From Variovorax sp. (lineage in GTDB: Bacteria; Pseudomonadota; Gammaproteobacteria; Burkholderiales; Burkholderiaceae_C): a stretch of DNA of 64,000 nt. Position 1 is the first letter of the stretch, and each line of letters begins with the position of its first letter. The position numbers and the translations under genes were made by a program. The stretch is taken from the NCBI GenBank assembly GCA_017744285.1, contig JAGIBP010000008.1, positions 1-64,000 on the forward strand, given 5' to 3'. The notes below the pieces were generated by a model that saw nothing but the letters and a program-made list of their open reading frames with translations, was not told the DNA's origin and searched no databases. Positions 1 through 8,291 of this stretch are shown here, piece after piece.

Positions 1-1053
1 CAGCATCAGCGCCGCTTCCTCGAGGCTCGGCGCCACGCCCTGCACCACGCCGCGCATGATCATGAAGGCGATCGGCGTGAAGGCGAACAGCTGCGCGACC
101 AGGATGCCCGGCATGCCGTAGAACCAGCGCGTCGGCTCGATGCCGAAGGCGCTTTCGAGCACCTGGTTGACCACGCCCGCGCGGCCGAACAGCAGGATCA
201 GGCCCAGCCCGACCACGAAGGGCGGCGTGATGATGGGCAGCAGCGCGAGCACGCGCAGGGGCCCCTGCCAGCGCCGGCTGCCGCGCTCGGCCATCAGCGC
301 CATCAGGGTGCCGAGGCAGGTCGTGCCCGTGGCCGTCAGCAGCGCGAGGGCCAGCGTGTTCCACGCGACCCCGCATCGCACGCCGCCGCTGAGGCAGCCG
401 AGGCCCCAGACCCTTTCGGTGCCGATGCGGGCCGCGAAAGCAGCCAGCGACCAGCCGCCGCGCTCGTCGATGAAGGCCCCCGCGAGCGCCTTGCCCACGG
501 GGTAGGCGATGAACAGCGCCAACAGAACGCCCGATGCGATCACCGCGCCGGCCACGAACAGGTCGCCCTTGAAGAAGCCCATGCGCGCGAGACCGAAGGC
601 CGCGAGCAGCACCAGGGCGGACAGCGCGACGAAGCCGCCGGCGCCGATGCCGAACTGGTTCACCGGCAATTCGCCAAGCTGCGCCTGGAGGAGCGCGAGC
701 GTCCAGCCCCGCGCACCGATCAGGAAACCGCCGAGCGCGAGCCCGATGGCGCCCACGCCGCCGCCGATGAGCAGCAGGCGCCCCTGCGAGGGGCCCGGCC
801 GCAGCCAAGCGCCGAGCGCGCACACGAGCAGTCCGAAGAGGCCGATCCAGAGCCAGCTTCGCCCCTGGAACGCCGCCTGCATCACGCCATTGGCCGCTTC
901 GCCGTCGCCGAACACCTGCGGCAGCGCCAGGTACCAGGCGCTGTCCTGCAAGGCATACCAGGGCAGCGCGACATAGCCGGTCAGGCCGGCGGCGATGCAG
1001 GTCCAGACGGACCGGCTGGGGCGGCGGCGCCCGTGCGCGATCGAAGACGACAC
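1..1053 (-). CDS. Fe(III)-type ABC transporter permease (partial, 3' end outside window)
   Basis: Inner-membrane permease of a binding-protein-dependent importer of the ferric-iron/2-aminoethylphosphonate type, which usually has two fused permease modules. About 351 residues are visible, with the C-terminal part beyond position 1. I read a GTG start at 1053, one base after the stop of the upstream binding-protein gene, so the two are coupled. The frame stays open to the window edge. Long hydrophobic segments are visible, including a stretch reading LPIITPPFVVGLGLILLFG. A segment ending in EEAALML near the edge matches the EAA loop that contacts the ATPase. An ATPase gene would be expected further left. 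The substrate cannot be decided from the sequence. Confidence 0.8.
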   Translation of the reverse strand, partial: MSSSIAHGRRRPSRSVWTCIAAGLTGYVALPWYALQDSAWYLALPQVFGDGEAANGVMQAAFQGRSWLWIGLFGLLVCALGAWLRPGPSQGRLLLIGGGVGAIGLALGGFLIGARGWTLALLQAQLGELPVNQFGIGAGGFVALSALVLLAAFGLARMGFFKGDLFVAGAVIASGVLLALFIAYPVGKALAGAFIDERGGWSLAAFAARIGTERVWGLGCLSGGVRCGVAWNTLALALLTATGTTCLGTLMALMAERGSRRWQGPLRVLALLPIITPPFVVGLGLILLFGRAGVVNQVLESAFGIEPTRWFYGMPGILVAQLFAFTPIAFMIMRGVVQGVAPSLEEAALML

Positions 1054-1054
1054 C

Positions 1055-2074
1055 CTAGCGCGGCAGCGAGTTGACGTCCTTCTCCCAACGCGCGATCAGC
1101 CGCTTTCGTTCGGTGCTTGCGCCGTACTTCGCGTAGTCGTAGTCGATCATCTTGATCTTCTTGAAGTCGGGCACGTTGGGATCGACCGGCGTGGCCTTGT
1201 TCGACGGCAGCTGGTATTGCTTGGCCGCGGCGCCGAAGGTCTGCGCCTGCGGCGTGAGCGCCCATTCGTAGAACTTCTTGGCCTGATCGAGATTGCGCGC
1301 GCCCTTCACGATGCTCATGGACCCGATCTCGGCGCCGGTGCCTTCCGACGGGGTCGTGGTCTCGACCGGGAAGCCCTGCATCTTCTCCTGCGGCGCATCG
1401 TGGATGAAGCTGATCGATACCGCGGTCTCGCCGCGCGCCACCGCCTTGATCGGACCGGTGCCCGAGCGCGTGTACTGCCCCACGTTGCGGTGCAGGCCCT
1501 TGAGGTACTCGAAGGCCTTGTCTTCGCCCATGAGCTGCACGAGCGTCGCGATCATCGTGTAGGCCGTGCCGCTCGACGCCGGATTCGCGACCTGGATGTC
1601 GCCCTTGTATTCGGGCTTGAGCAGGTCCGCCCAACTGCGCGGCACCGCGAGCTTCTTCTTCTGGAGCAGCTCGGTGTTGTAGCCGAAGCCCAGCGGACCC
1701 GAGTAGATGCCGACCGTGCGCCAGCCCGATTGCTGCGCCTGCTGCTGCGCCCAGGGATACAGCTGCGGCAGCGTCGGCGACTTGTACTCGAGCGACAGGC
1801 CCATCTCGGCCGCCTGAAGATGCGGATCGCCGGTGCCGCCGAACCAGACGTCGGTCTTCGGGTTGTCCTTCTCGGCGATGAGCTGGGCCAGCGCCTCCCC
1901 GGACCCCTTGAGCGCCATGTTCAGCTTGACGCCGGTGGTGCGCGCATACACGGTCGCGATCATGTTGCACCACTCCGCCTGCACCGAACAGATGACGTTG
2001 ACGGTCTGCGCCGATGCGGCCGCGGAGGCCCCGATCAGTGCCGCTGCCGTTGCCATTCGGATGAACTTCTTCAT
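1055..2074 (-). CDS. ABC transporter substrate-binding protein, Fe(III)/FbpA-like family
   Basis: Periplasmic binding protein of 339 residues that delivers substrate to the permease encoded one base downstream. The chosen ATG at 2074 gives MKKFIRMATAAALIGASAAASAQ, a clean signal peptide cleaved after ASAQ; an upstream in-frame start would only add eight residues before it. The mature part has the FbpA/AfuA-type pattern, with a 'DVWFGGTGDPHLQ' stretch, a 'GPLGFGYNTELL' hinge-like segment and a C-terminal 'KKFYEWALTPQAQ' element. Family members bind ferric iron, phosphonates or sugar phosphates, and ligand residues cannot be assigned here. It is divergent from zwf across about 140 bp that must hold both promoters. 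Confidence 0.85.
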   Translation of the reverse strand: MKKFIRMATAAALIGASAAASAQTVNVICSVQAEWCNMIATVYARTTGVKLNMALKGSGEALAQLIAEKDNPKTDVWFGGTGDPHLQAAEMGLSLEYKSPTLPQLYPWAQQQAQQSGWRTVGIYSGPLGFGYNTELLQKKKLAVPRSWADLLKPEYKGDIQVANPASSGTAYTMIATLVQLMGEDKAFEYLKGLHRNVGQYTRSGTGPIKAVARGETAVSISFIHDAPQEKMQGFPVETTTPSEGTGAEIGSMSIVKGARNLDQAKKFYEWALTPQAQTFGAAAKQYQLPSNKATPVDPNVPDFKKIKMIDYDYAKYGASTERKRLIARWEKDVNSLPR

Positions 2075-2216
2075 GGGTGTCCCTGGTTGAGAAAACAAAA
2101 ATGGCCCCGCGGGCCACGCCCGAGCTTAAGACGAAGTCATCGATGAACGGATCGGTACAAGTACCATTCACTGGCAAGCTTCGTGCTCGCCCTTTCGCAA
2201 TCCCACGGATGTATCC

Positions 2217-3686
2217 ATGAGTTTCGATCTCGTACTTTTCGGCGGCACCGGCGACCTCGCCTGGCGCAAGCTGATGCCCGCCCTGTTCCAGGCGTTCCGG
2301 CACGGCACCCTGCCCGAAGGCGGACGCATCATCGGCGTCGCGCGCGACGACCTCGACGACGATGCCTACCGCGAGCTGATCCAGTCGCGCTTCAGCGCCG
2401 TGGAAGGTGCCAAGCGGCCGAGCCCGGAAGAGTTCAAGCAGTTCGCCTCCCTGCTTCATTACCTGCGCATGGACCTGTCGCAGCCGGCCGACTACGAAAA
2501 GCTCGCGGGCCTGCTGAAGGCCCGCAACGCCAACGTCGTCGTGATGTACCTCGCGACCGCGCCCGCGCTTTTCACCCAGGTGGTCGAGCAGATCGCCGCG
2601 GCGGGCCTGAACGGCGAGCAGACGCGCGTGGTCCTCGAAAAGCCACTCGGCCACGACCTCGCCTCCAACCGCGAGATCAACAGCGCGGTGCGCCGGGTGC
2701 TCGACGAGCACCAGGTGTTCCGCATCGATCACTACCTCGGCAAGCCCTCGGTGCAGAACCTGTTCGCGATGCGCTTCGGCAATGCGCTGTTCGAGCCGAT
2801 CTGGCGCCGCGAGCACATCGCCAACATCCAGATCACCATCGCCGAGGACCTGGGCGTGGAAAAGCGCGGCGCCTTCTACGACCAGACCGGCGCCCTGCGC
2901 GACATGGTGCAGAACCATGCGCTGCAACTGGTGTGCGCGGTGGGCATGGAGCCGCCGATCAACGCGCACGCCGACGCGATCCGCGACGAGAAGCTCAAGG
3001 TGCTGCGCGCGCTCAAGCCGTGGACCGCGGAGTCGATCGGCATGCATGCGATCCGCGGCCAATACACGGCGGGCACGGCGTACGGCGAGCGCGTGCAGGG
3101 CTACCGCGACGAGCCCGGCGTCGACGTCGACAGCCGCACCGAGACCTTCGTCGCGCTGCGCACCGAGATCGCCAACTGGCGATGGGCCGGCGTTCCGCTC
3201 TACATCCGCACCGGCAAGCGGCTCGCCTCGCGCGATGCGCGCATCGAGGTCACCTTCCGGCAAACGCCGCACGCGATCTTTCGCGCGCCGACGAACTCGG
3301 CCAACAAGCTCGTCATCAACCTGCAGCCCAAGGACGGGCTGGAACTGCACATGCTCGCGCAGGCGCAGGGCAACCGTCAGCGCAACGGCAACCGGCACGC
3401 GGGACCGCAGCTCGCGCCGGTGCAGCTCGACCTGGACTTCGACAAGCGCTTCGGCACCGAGCGGGTGGGCGCCTACGAGCGGCTGCTGCTCGACGTGATC
3501 GACGGGCGGCTGAACCTCTTCGTGCGCAGCGACGAGCAGGAAGAAGCCTGGCGCTGGGTGGAGCCGCTGATCGACAGCTGGAATTCCGACGGTGCGCCAC
3601 GGCCCTACGCCGCCGGCACCTGGGGACCGAGCGCATCGAGCGCGATGATCGCGCGCGACGGCTACGCCTGGGGCGAGGAGCAGTAG
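2217..3686 (+). CDS. zwf: glucose-6-phosphate 1-dehydrogenase
   Basis: Oxidises glucose 6-phosphate to 6-phosphogluconolactone with NADP+ or NAD+, the entry step of the pentose phosphate and Entner-Doudoroff routes; cytoplasmic. The 489-residue length is typical. The N-terminus has the dinucleotide-binding GGTGDLAWRKL motif (residues about 9-19), then EKPLG at about 140-146 and the family signature RIDHYLGK at about 169-176. The catalytic His lies in DMVQNHALQL at about 229-238. Unlike many zwf loci there is no pgl or edd next to it. It is convergent with the peptide transporter operon, with one base between the stop codons. No recognisable HexR-type operator was seen upstream. Confidence 0.97.
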   Translation: MSFDLVLFGGTGDLAWRKLMPALFQAFRHGTLPEGGRIIGVARDDLDDDAYRELIQSRFSAVEGAKRPSPEEFKQFASLLHYLRMDLSQPADYEKLAGLLKARNANVVVMYLATAPALFTQVVEQIAAAGLNGEQTRVVLEKPLGHDLASNREINSAVRRVLDEHQVFRIDHYLGKPSVQNLFAMRFGNALFEPIWRREHIANIQITIAEDLGVEKRGAFYDQTGALRDMVQNHALQLVCAVGMEPPINAHADAIRDEKLKVLRALKPWTAESIGMHAIRGQYTAGTAYGERVQGYRDEPGVDVDSRTETFVALRTEIANWRWAGVPLYIRTGKRLASRDARIEVTFRQTPHAIFRAPTNSANKLVINLQPKDGLELHMLAQAQGNRQRNGNRHAGPQLAPVQLDLDFDKRFGTERVGAYERLLLDVIDGRLNLFVRSDEQEEAWRWVEPLIDSWNSDGAPRPYAAGTWGPSASSAMIARDGYAWGEEQ

Positions 3687-3687
3687 C

Positions 3688-4680
3688 TCAGGCCCGGCCT
3701 TCCTCGACCGCGTGGCAGGCCACCTGCACGCCGCGCAGCGCCTGCAGCGGCGGGCGCTCGGTCCGGCAGCGCTCGTTGGCGAGCGGGCAGCGCGGATGGA
3801 AAGCGCAGCCCTTGGGCGGATCGAGCGGGTTCGGCACCTCGCCCTGCACCGGCGTGCGCGAGCGGCCGACATGCTTCATCTGCGGGATTGCGTCGAGCAG
3901 CATGCGCGTGTAGGGGTGCTGCGGCGATCCGAACAACAGGCGCTTGTCCGCCAGCTCCACCAGCCGGCCCAGGTACATCACGCCGACCTGGTCGGCCACG
4001 TGCCGCACCACCGCGAGGTTGTGCGAGATGAAGAGATAGGTCAGCCCCTGCTGCCGCTGCAGGTCCTTCATGATGTTGAGCACCTGCGCCTGCACGCTCA
4101 CGTCGAGTGCGGAGGTCGGCTCGTCGCACACCAGGAACTCGGGCTCGGTCGCCAAGGCGCGCGCGATCGAGATTCGCTGGCGCTGGCCGCCGGAGAACTG
4201 GTGCGGGTACTTCGCCATGTCCGCGGGCGCGAGGCCCACCGACTTCAGGAGTTCGCCGACGCGCGCCTTGAGCGCGGGGCCTTCCTTCAACAGCCCATGT
4301 TCGCGCAGGGGTTCGCCGATGATGGCCTCGATCGTCCAGCGCGGGTTGAGGCTCGCGTAGGGGTCCTGGAAGATCATCTGGATACGGCGCCGCAGCGCGC
4401 GTGCGCCTGCGCTGCGGTAGGCCGCATGCACGTCCTGCCCATCGAACACCATGCCGCCGCGCGAGGGCTCGTACAGCCCGACGAGCAGCCGCGCGACGGT
4501 GCTCTTGCCGCAGCCCGATTCGCCGACCAGCGCCATCGTCTTGCCGCGCTCGATCGAGAAGCTCACGCCATCCACCGCGTGCAGCAGCACGCGCGGCCGG
4601 CGCTCGAGCACGCGGTCGAGCCAGGGCGGCGAGACGTCGAAACTCTTGGCCAGGTCGGTGGCCTGCACCAGTGCGCTCAT
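3688..4680 (-). CDS. dppF: dipeptide/oligopeptide ABC transporter ATP-binding protein (DppF type)
   Basis: One of two ATPases powering peptide import, 330 residues. It has Walker A GESGCGKS at residues 53-60, an LSGGQRQR-type signature, a DEPTSALD Walker B and the C-terminal oligopeptide-transporter extension with Cys residues (CAFHPRCPLANERC). I chose ATG 4680, giving MSALVQATDL; it overlaps the dppD stop codon as ATGA, so translation is coupled. It is the last gene of the operon dppB-M20-SBP-dppC-dppD-dppF. No terminator hairpin separates its end from that of zwf. Confidence 0.93.
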   Translation of the reverse strand: MSALVQATDLAKSFDVSPPWLDRVLERRPRVLLHAVDGVSFSIERGKTMALVGESGCGKSTVARLLVGLYEPSRGGMVFDGQDVHAAYRSAGARALRRRIQMIFQDPYASLNPRWTIEAIIGEPLREHGLLKEGPALKARVGELLKSVGLAPADMAKYPHQFSGGQRQRISIARALATEPEFLVCDEPTSALDVSVQAQVLNIMKDLQRQQGLTYLFISHNLAVVRHVADQVGVMYLGRLVELADKRLLFGSPQHPYTRMLLDAIPQMKHVGRSRTPVQGEVPNPLDPPKGCAFHPRCPLANERCRTERPPLQALRGVQVACHAVEEGRA

Positions 4681-5642
4681 GCCGTTGCCTCCTGCAGCCA
4701 GCAAGCGGCTCGGGTGGCGCCGGCGTTCAGCAGATCGGGTCGGTCGACGCGGCAGCGATCGAACACGCGCGGGCATCGCGGGTTGAACGCGCAGCCGGCG
4801 GGAATCGCATTGAGCCGCGGCATGGCGCCGTCGATCTGGTTGAGGCGCTCGCGGTCCATCGTCATGTCGGGGATCGAGGCCATCAGCCCCGAGGTATACG
4901 GATGCGCGGGCTGGTGGATCACCTCCTGCACCGGCCCGATCTCGGCGATGCGGCCGGCATACATCACGGCCACGCGGTCGCAGGTCTCGGCGATCACGCC
5001 CATGTCGTGCGTGATCAACATCACCGCCGCACCGCGTTCCTTGCAGATGCCCTTGAGCAACTGGATGATCTGCGCCTGGATCGAGACATCCAGCGCCGTG
5101 GTCGGCTCGTCGGCCACGATCAGCGTGGGCTCGGCGGCCAGCGCGAGCGCGATCACCACGCGCTGGCGCATGCCGCCCGAGAACTGGTGCGGATAGTGAT
5201 CGATGCGCTGCGCGGCGCCGGGGATTCCGGTGTCCTCCAGCAGGCCGATCGCGCGCCGGCGCGCCTCCGCCTCGCTGACCGGCAGGTGCGCGCGGATGGT
5301 TTCCATGAGCTGCCGCCCGATGGTGTAGAGCGGATTGAGCGAGGTCAGCGGATCCTGGAAGATCGCACCGATCTTGCGCCCGCGGATGTGCCGCAGGGCC
5401 TCGTGGCCGAGGTTGTCGATGCGCTGGCCTTCGAGGCGGATCTCGCCGCCGGCCACGCGGCCCGGCGGCTCGAGCAGCCCGATGATGGCCGCGCCCGTGA
5501 GCGACTTGCCGGCGCCCGATTCGCCCACCACGCCGAGGATCTCGCCCGGCGCGATCTCGAAGGAGATGTCGTCCAGCGCACGCAGCGTGCCGCGGCGATG
5601 AGGAAACTCGACCACCAGGTGGCTGACTTGCAGGAGGCTCAT
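4677..5642 (-). CDS. dppD: dipeptide/oligopeptide ABC transporter ATP-binding protein (DppD type)
   Basis: Second ATPase of the peptide importer, 321 residues. Walker A is GESGAGKS at residues 40-47, the signature is FSGGMRQR, and Walker B leads into DEPTTALD. The C-terminal oligo_HPY-type segment contains CAFNPRCPRVFDRC. It begins 16 bases after dppC and overlaps the start of dppF. The pair of distinct ATPases (D and F) is the normal arrangement of Dpp/Opp systems. Confidence 0.93.
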   Translation of the reverse strand: MSLLQVSHLVVEFPHRRGTLRALDDISFEIAPGEILGVVGESGAGKSLTGAAIIGLLEPPGRVAGGEIRLEGQRIDNLGHEALRHIRGRKIGAIFQDPLTSLNPLYTIGRQLMETIRAHLPVSEAEARRRAIGLLEDTGIPGAAQRIDHYPHQFSGGMRQRVVIALALAAEPTLIVADEPTTALDVSIQAQIIQLLKGICKERGAAVMLITHDMGVIAETCDRVAVMYAGRIAEIGPVQEVIHQPAHPYTSGLMASIPDMTMDRERLNQIDGAMPRLNAIPAGCAFNPRCPRVFDRCRVDRPDLLNAGATRAACWLQEATA

Positions 5643-5658
5643 GCGATCGGCTCCGGGC

Positions 5659-6570
5659 TCAGCGCAGTCGCGGGTTCAGGGCATCGCGCAGCCAGTCGCC
5701 CAGCAGGTTCACGCTGAGCGCGATCAGCACCAGCATGAGCCCCGGAAAGACCGTGATCCACCATTCGCCCGAGAAGAGATAGTCGTTGCCGGTGCGGATC
5801 AGCGTGCCGAGCGACGGCGAGGTCGGCGGCACGCCGACGCCCAGGAAGGACAGCGTGGCCTCCGTGATGATCGCGGTCGCGACGTGGATCGTCGCCAGCA
5901 CCATCACAGGCCCCATCACGTTGGGCAGCACGTGCCGCAGCATGATGCGCACCGGTGGCACGCCGGTCACGCGGGCTGCCTGCACGTATTCCTTGTGGCG
6001 CTCGACCAGCGTGGAGCCCCGCACCGTGCGCGCATACTGCACCCAGCCCGCGAGCGAGATCGAGATGATGAGCACGCCGAAGGCCAGCGAGCCATGCGCG
6101 TCGGGAAACAGCGCCCGGCCGATGCCCGCGATCAGGAGCGCGATCAGGATCGGCGGGAACGACAGCATCACGTCGCACAGGCGCATCAGGAAGGCGTCGA
6201 GCCATCCGCCGAAGAACCCGGCGCACAGGCCCAGGACGACACCCACGACCACCGACAGCAGCACCGACACCAGCCCGACCACGAGCGAGATGCGCGCGCC
6301 GAACATCAGGGCCGAGAGAATGTCGCGGCCCTGATCGTCGGTGCCGAGCAGGAACCTGGCGCTGCCCTCCGCACTCCACGCCGGGGGCAGGCGCGCATCG
6401 CTGAGTTCGAGCGCCGCGAGGTTGAACGGGTCGTGCGGCGACACCCAGTTGGCGAAGGCCGCGCAGAAGATGCAGACGAAGGCGATCGCCGCCGCGAGCA
6501 TCGCCACCGGCGAGCTGCGGAAGCTGTGGCCGACGTCGCTGTCGAGCCAGCGGGCGATTCTGCGAGTCAT
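5659..6570 (-). CDS. dppC: dipeptide/oligopeptide ABC transporter permease (DppC type)
   Basis: Inner-membrane permease of 303 residues with an N-terminal membrane anchor, a periplasmic segment containing LLGTDDQGRDILSALM (the standard DppC/OppC signature), and five further hydrophobic helices. The EAA-like loop reads EYVQAARVTG. It starts seven bases after the binding-protein stop. Its partner permease gene dppB is not adjacent but lies upstream at the head of the operon, with the amidohydrolase and the binding protein between them. Confidence 0.93.
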   Translation of the reverse strand: MTRRIARWLDSDVGHSFRSSPVAMLAAAIAFVCIFCAAFANWVSPHDPFNLAALELSDARLPPAWSAEGSARFLLGTDDQGRDILSALMFGARISLVVGLVSVLLSVVVGVVLGLCAGFFGGWLDAFLMRLCDVMLSFPPILIALLIAGIGRALFPDAHGSLAFGVLIISISLAGWVQYARTVRGSTLVERHKEYVQAARVTGVPPVRIMLRHVLPNVMGPVMVLATIHVATAIITEATLSFLGVGVPPTSPSLGTLIRTGNDYLFSGEWWITVFPGLMLVLIALSVNLLGDWLRDALNPRLR

Positions 6571-6577
6571 CGAACCT

Positions 6578-8170
6578 TCAGGGCTGCTGGGGTTTGATGC
6601 TCATCCACTTGAAGAACATGAAGTTGTCGGCGAGCTGCGTGAGCTCCACCTTCTTGTTCACGCCCCACGCGAGCGACTGCTGGTGCAGCGGCAGGTGGCC
6701 GACATCGTCCGCATGGATCTTGAAGGCCTCCTTGATCAACTCGTTGCGCTTGGCCTTGTCGGTCTCCGACTGGATCTTCTTGGTGAGCTCGTCGAGCTTG
6801 GGATTGCAGTACGCGCCGAGGTTGAACTGGCCCGCACCCTTGTCGTCCGGGCAGGCGGTGAGCGAACTCAGCGCGTTGTGCGCGTCATAGGTGGTCGGCG
6901 TCCAGCCCAGCATGTAGAAGCTGGTGTCGCGGCGCAGCACCTTCGGGAAGTAGCTGCCCTTGGTCTCGGCCACGAGATTGACCTTGACGCCGATGCGGGC
7001 GAGGCCCGCGGCCACGCCCTGGCAGATCTGCGCATCGTTCACGTAGCGGTCGTTCGGGCAGTTCAGCGACACCTCGAAGCCGTTCGGATAGCCGGCATCG
7101 GCCAGCAGCTTCTTGGCCGCATCGACGTCGTAGGGCAGGCGCTTGTCCTGCTCTGCGGTCCAGCCGTTGATGCCCGGGCCCACCAGCAGCGCGGTCGGAC
7201 GCGAGGCCCCGCGCATCACGGTGCGCTGGATGCCCGCGATGTCGATCGCCTGGTAGAAGGCCTGGCGCACGCGCTTGTCCTTGAACGGGTTCTTGCCCTT
7301 CACGCTCGAATAGAGCAGCTCGTCGCGCTTCTGGTCCATGCCCAGGAAGATCGTGCGCAGCTCGGGGCCGGTGATCACGCGCGCATTCGGGCTGGCGTTG
7401 ATGCGTGCGATGTCCTGCACCGGCACCGGCTCCATCACGTCGACTTCGCCCGAAATGAGTGCGGCGACGCGCGTCGCGGGGTTGGCGATCGGCGTGAAGA
7501 CCACCTCCTGCGCATTGCCTTCGATCTTGCCCCAGTAGTTGGGATTGCGCGTGAACACGGTGCGCACGTCCGGCTGACGCTCGCGCACGCGGAACGGCCC
7601 GGTGCCGTTGGCCTTGAAGGAGGCCGTGTTCTCGATGCCCTTGCGCTTGTCGACCGGCTTGGCGGCGCCGTTCTCCTCGCACCACTTCTTGCTCATCATC
7701 ATGGTGAGCGTGATCACGTCGGGCAGGATCGGGAACGGGCCGTTGGTTTCGATCTCGACCGCATGGTCGCCCACCTTGCGCACCGACTTGATGTCGCTCA
7801 GGGTGGCCTTCATGTCGGAGCCGTCGCCCTGTGCGCGCGCGAAGCTGAAGACCACGTCGTCCGCCGTGAAGGGCGTGCCGTCGTGGAAGGTGACGCCCTT
7901 GCGCAGCTCGAACTGCCACACGGTCGGCGAGGTCTGCTTCCAGCTGGTGGCGAGCAGGGGCGCAAGGGTCAGATCCTTGTTGCGACCCACGAGCGGCTCG
8001 TAGGCATTCGCGGTGACGCTGAGCTGCAGCGATTCGTTCAGGGAGTGCGGGTCGAGCGAGAGTGCGTCCCCCTGGTTCGCGATGCGAATGGTTTGCGCGC
8101 CGGCCACGAGGCTCGTGGCCGTGAGGACAGACAGGATCGCCGCGGCGATCACCTTTTTCTGCAAGCTCAT
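6578..8170 (-). CDS. peptide ABC transporter substrate-binding protein (SBP family 5)
   Basis: Periplasmic peptide-binding protein of 530 residues, family 5. I chose ATG 8170 (MSLQKKVIAAAILSVLTA) because AAAGGA lies about nine bases upstream and the start gives a signal peptide ending SLVAGAQ. The mature start IRIANQGDALSLDPHSLNE and the FHDGTPFTADDVVFSFARA segment are characteristic of the family. The ligand could be di- or oligopeptides, glutathione or N-acylated amino acids. The M20 hydrolase gene just upstream makes an N-acyl or peptide substrate cleaved in the cytoplasm plausible (inference). A copy of the intergenic repeat lies between it and that gene. Confidence 0.92.
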   Translation of the reverse strand: MSLQKKVIAAAILSVLTATSLVAGAQTIRIANQGDALSLDPHSLNESLQLSVTANAYEPLVGRNKDLTLAPLLATSWKQTSPTVWQFELRKGVTFHDGTPFTADDVVFSFARAQGDGSDMKATLSDIKSVRKVGDHAVEIETNGPFPILPDVITLTMMMSKKWCEENGAAKPVDKRKGIENTASFKANGTGPFRVRERQPDVRTVFTRNPNYWGKIEGNAQEVVFTPIANPATRVAALISGEVDVMEPVPVQDIARINASPNARVITGPELRTIFLGMDQKRDELLYSSVKGKNPFKDKRVRQAFYQAIDIAGIQRTVMRGASRPTALLVGPGINGWTAEQDKRLPYDVDAAKKLLADAGYPNGFEVSLNCPNDRYVNDAQICQGVAAGLARIGVKVNLVAETKGSYFPKVLRRDTSFYMLGWTPTTYDAHNALSSLTACPDDKGAGQFNLGAYCNPKLDELTKKIQSETDKAKRNELIKEAFKIHADDVGHLPLHQQSLAWGVNKKVELTQLADNFMFFKWMSIKPQQP

Positions 8171-8215
8171 GAGATGCATTCCTTTCAAGGGACGGGTTGA
8201 AGAAAACCAAGGCAC

Positions 8216-8288
8216 CGGCGGAACCGGCTTGGCCGGGCTGCCGGGTGCGCCCCCGGCGAGGGGGCGCGCCGAAGGCGCACGGGAGTGA
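8216..8288 (-). repeat. C-rich intergenic repeat, copy A (after M20 stop codon)
   Basis: In the direction of transcription it begins right after the amidohydrolase stop codon. It carries a short GCGCCTTCGGCGC hairpin, a C-run/G-run pair, and ends with GGCCAAGCCGGTTCCGCC. The core recurs at 51215-51288 and 54816-54904 in the same orientation relative to the upstream gene. There is no T-tract, so it is not an obvious rho-independent terminator; it lies inside an apparent operon. Confidence 0.75.
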
Positions 8289-8291
8289 ATG

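Noticed and set aside
981..3872. Very long minus-strand open frame (963 codons) across the binding protein and zwf
   Set aside because: It is antisense to zwf and out of frame with the binding protein, and its translation is Arg/Ala/Gly-rich without motifs. Long open antisense frames are normal at this GC content.
8216..8288. Repeat copy A as a rho-independent terminator
   Set aside because: Hairpins are present but there is no T-tract, and the downstream genes need the same transcript.
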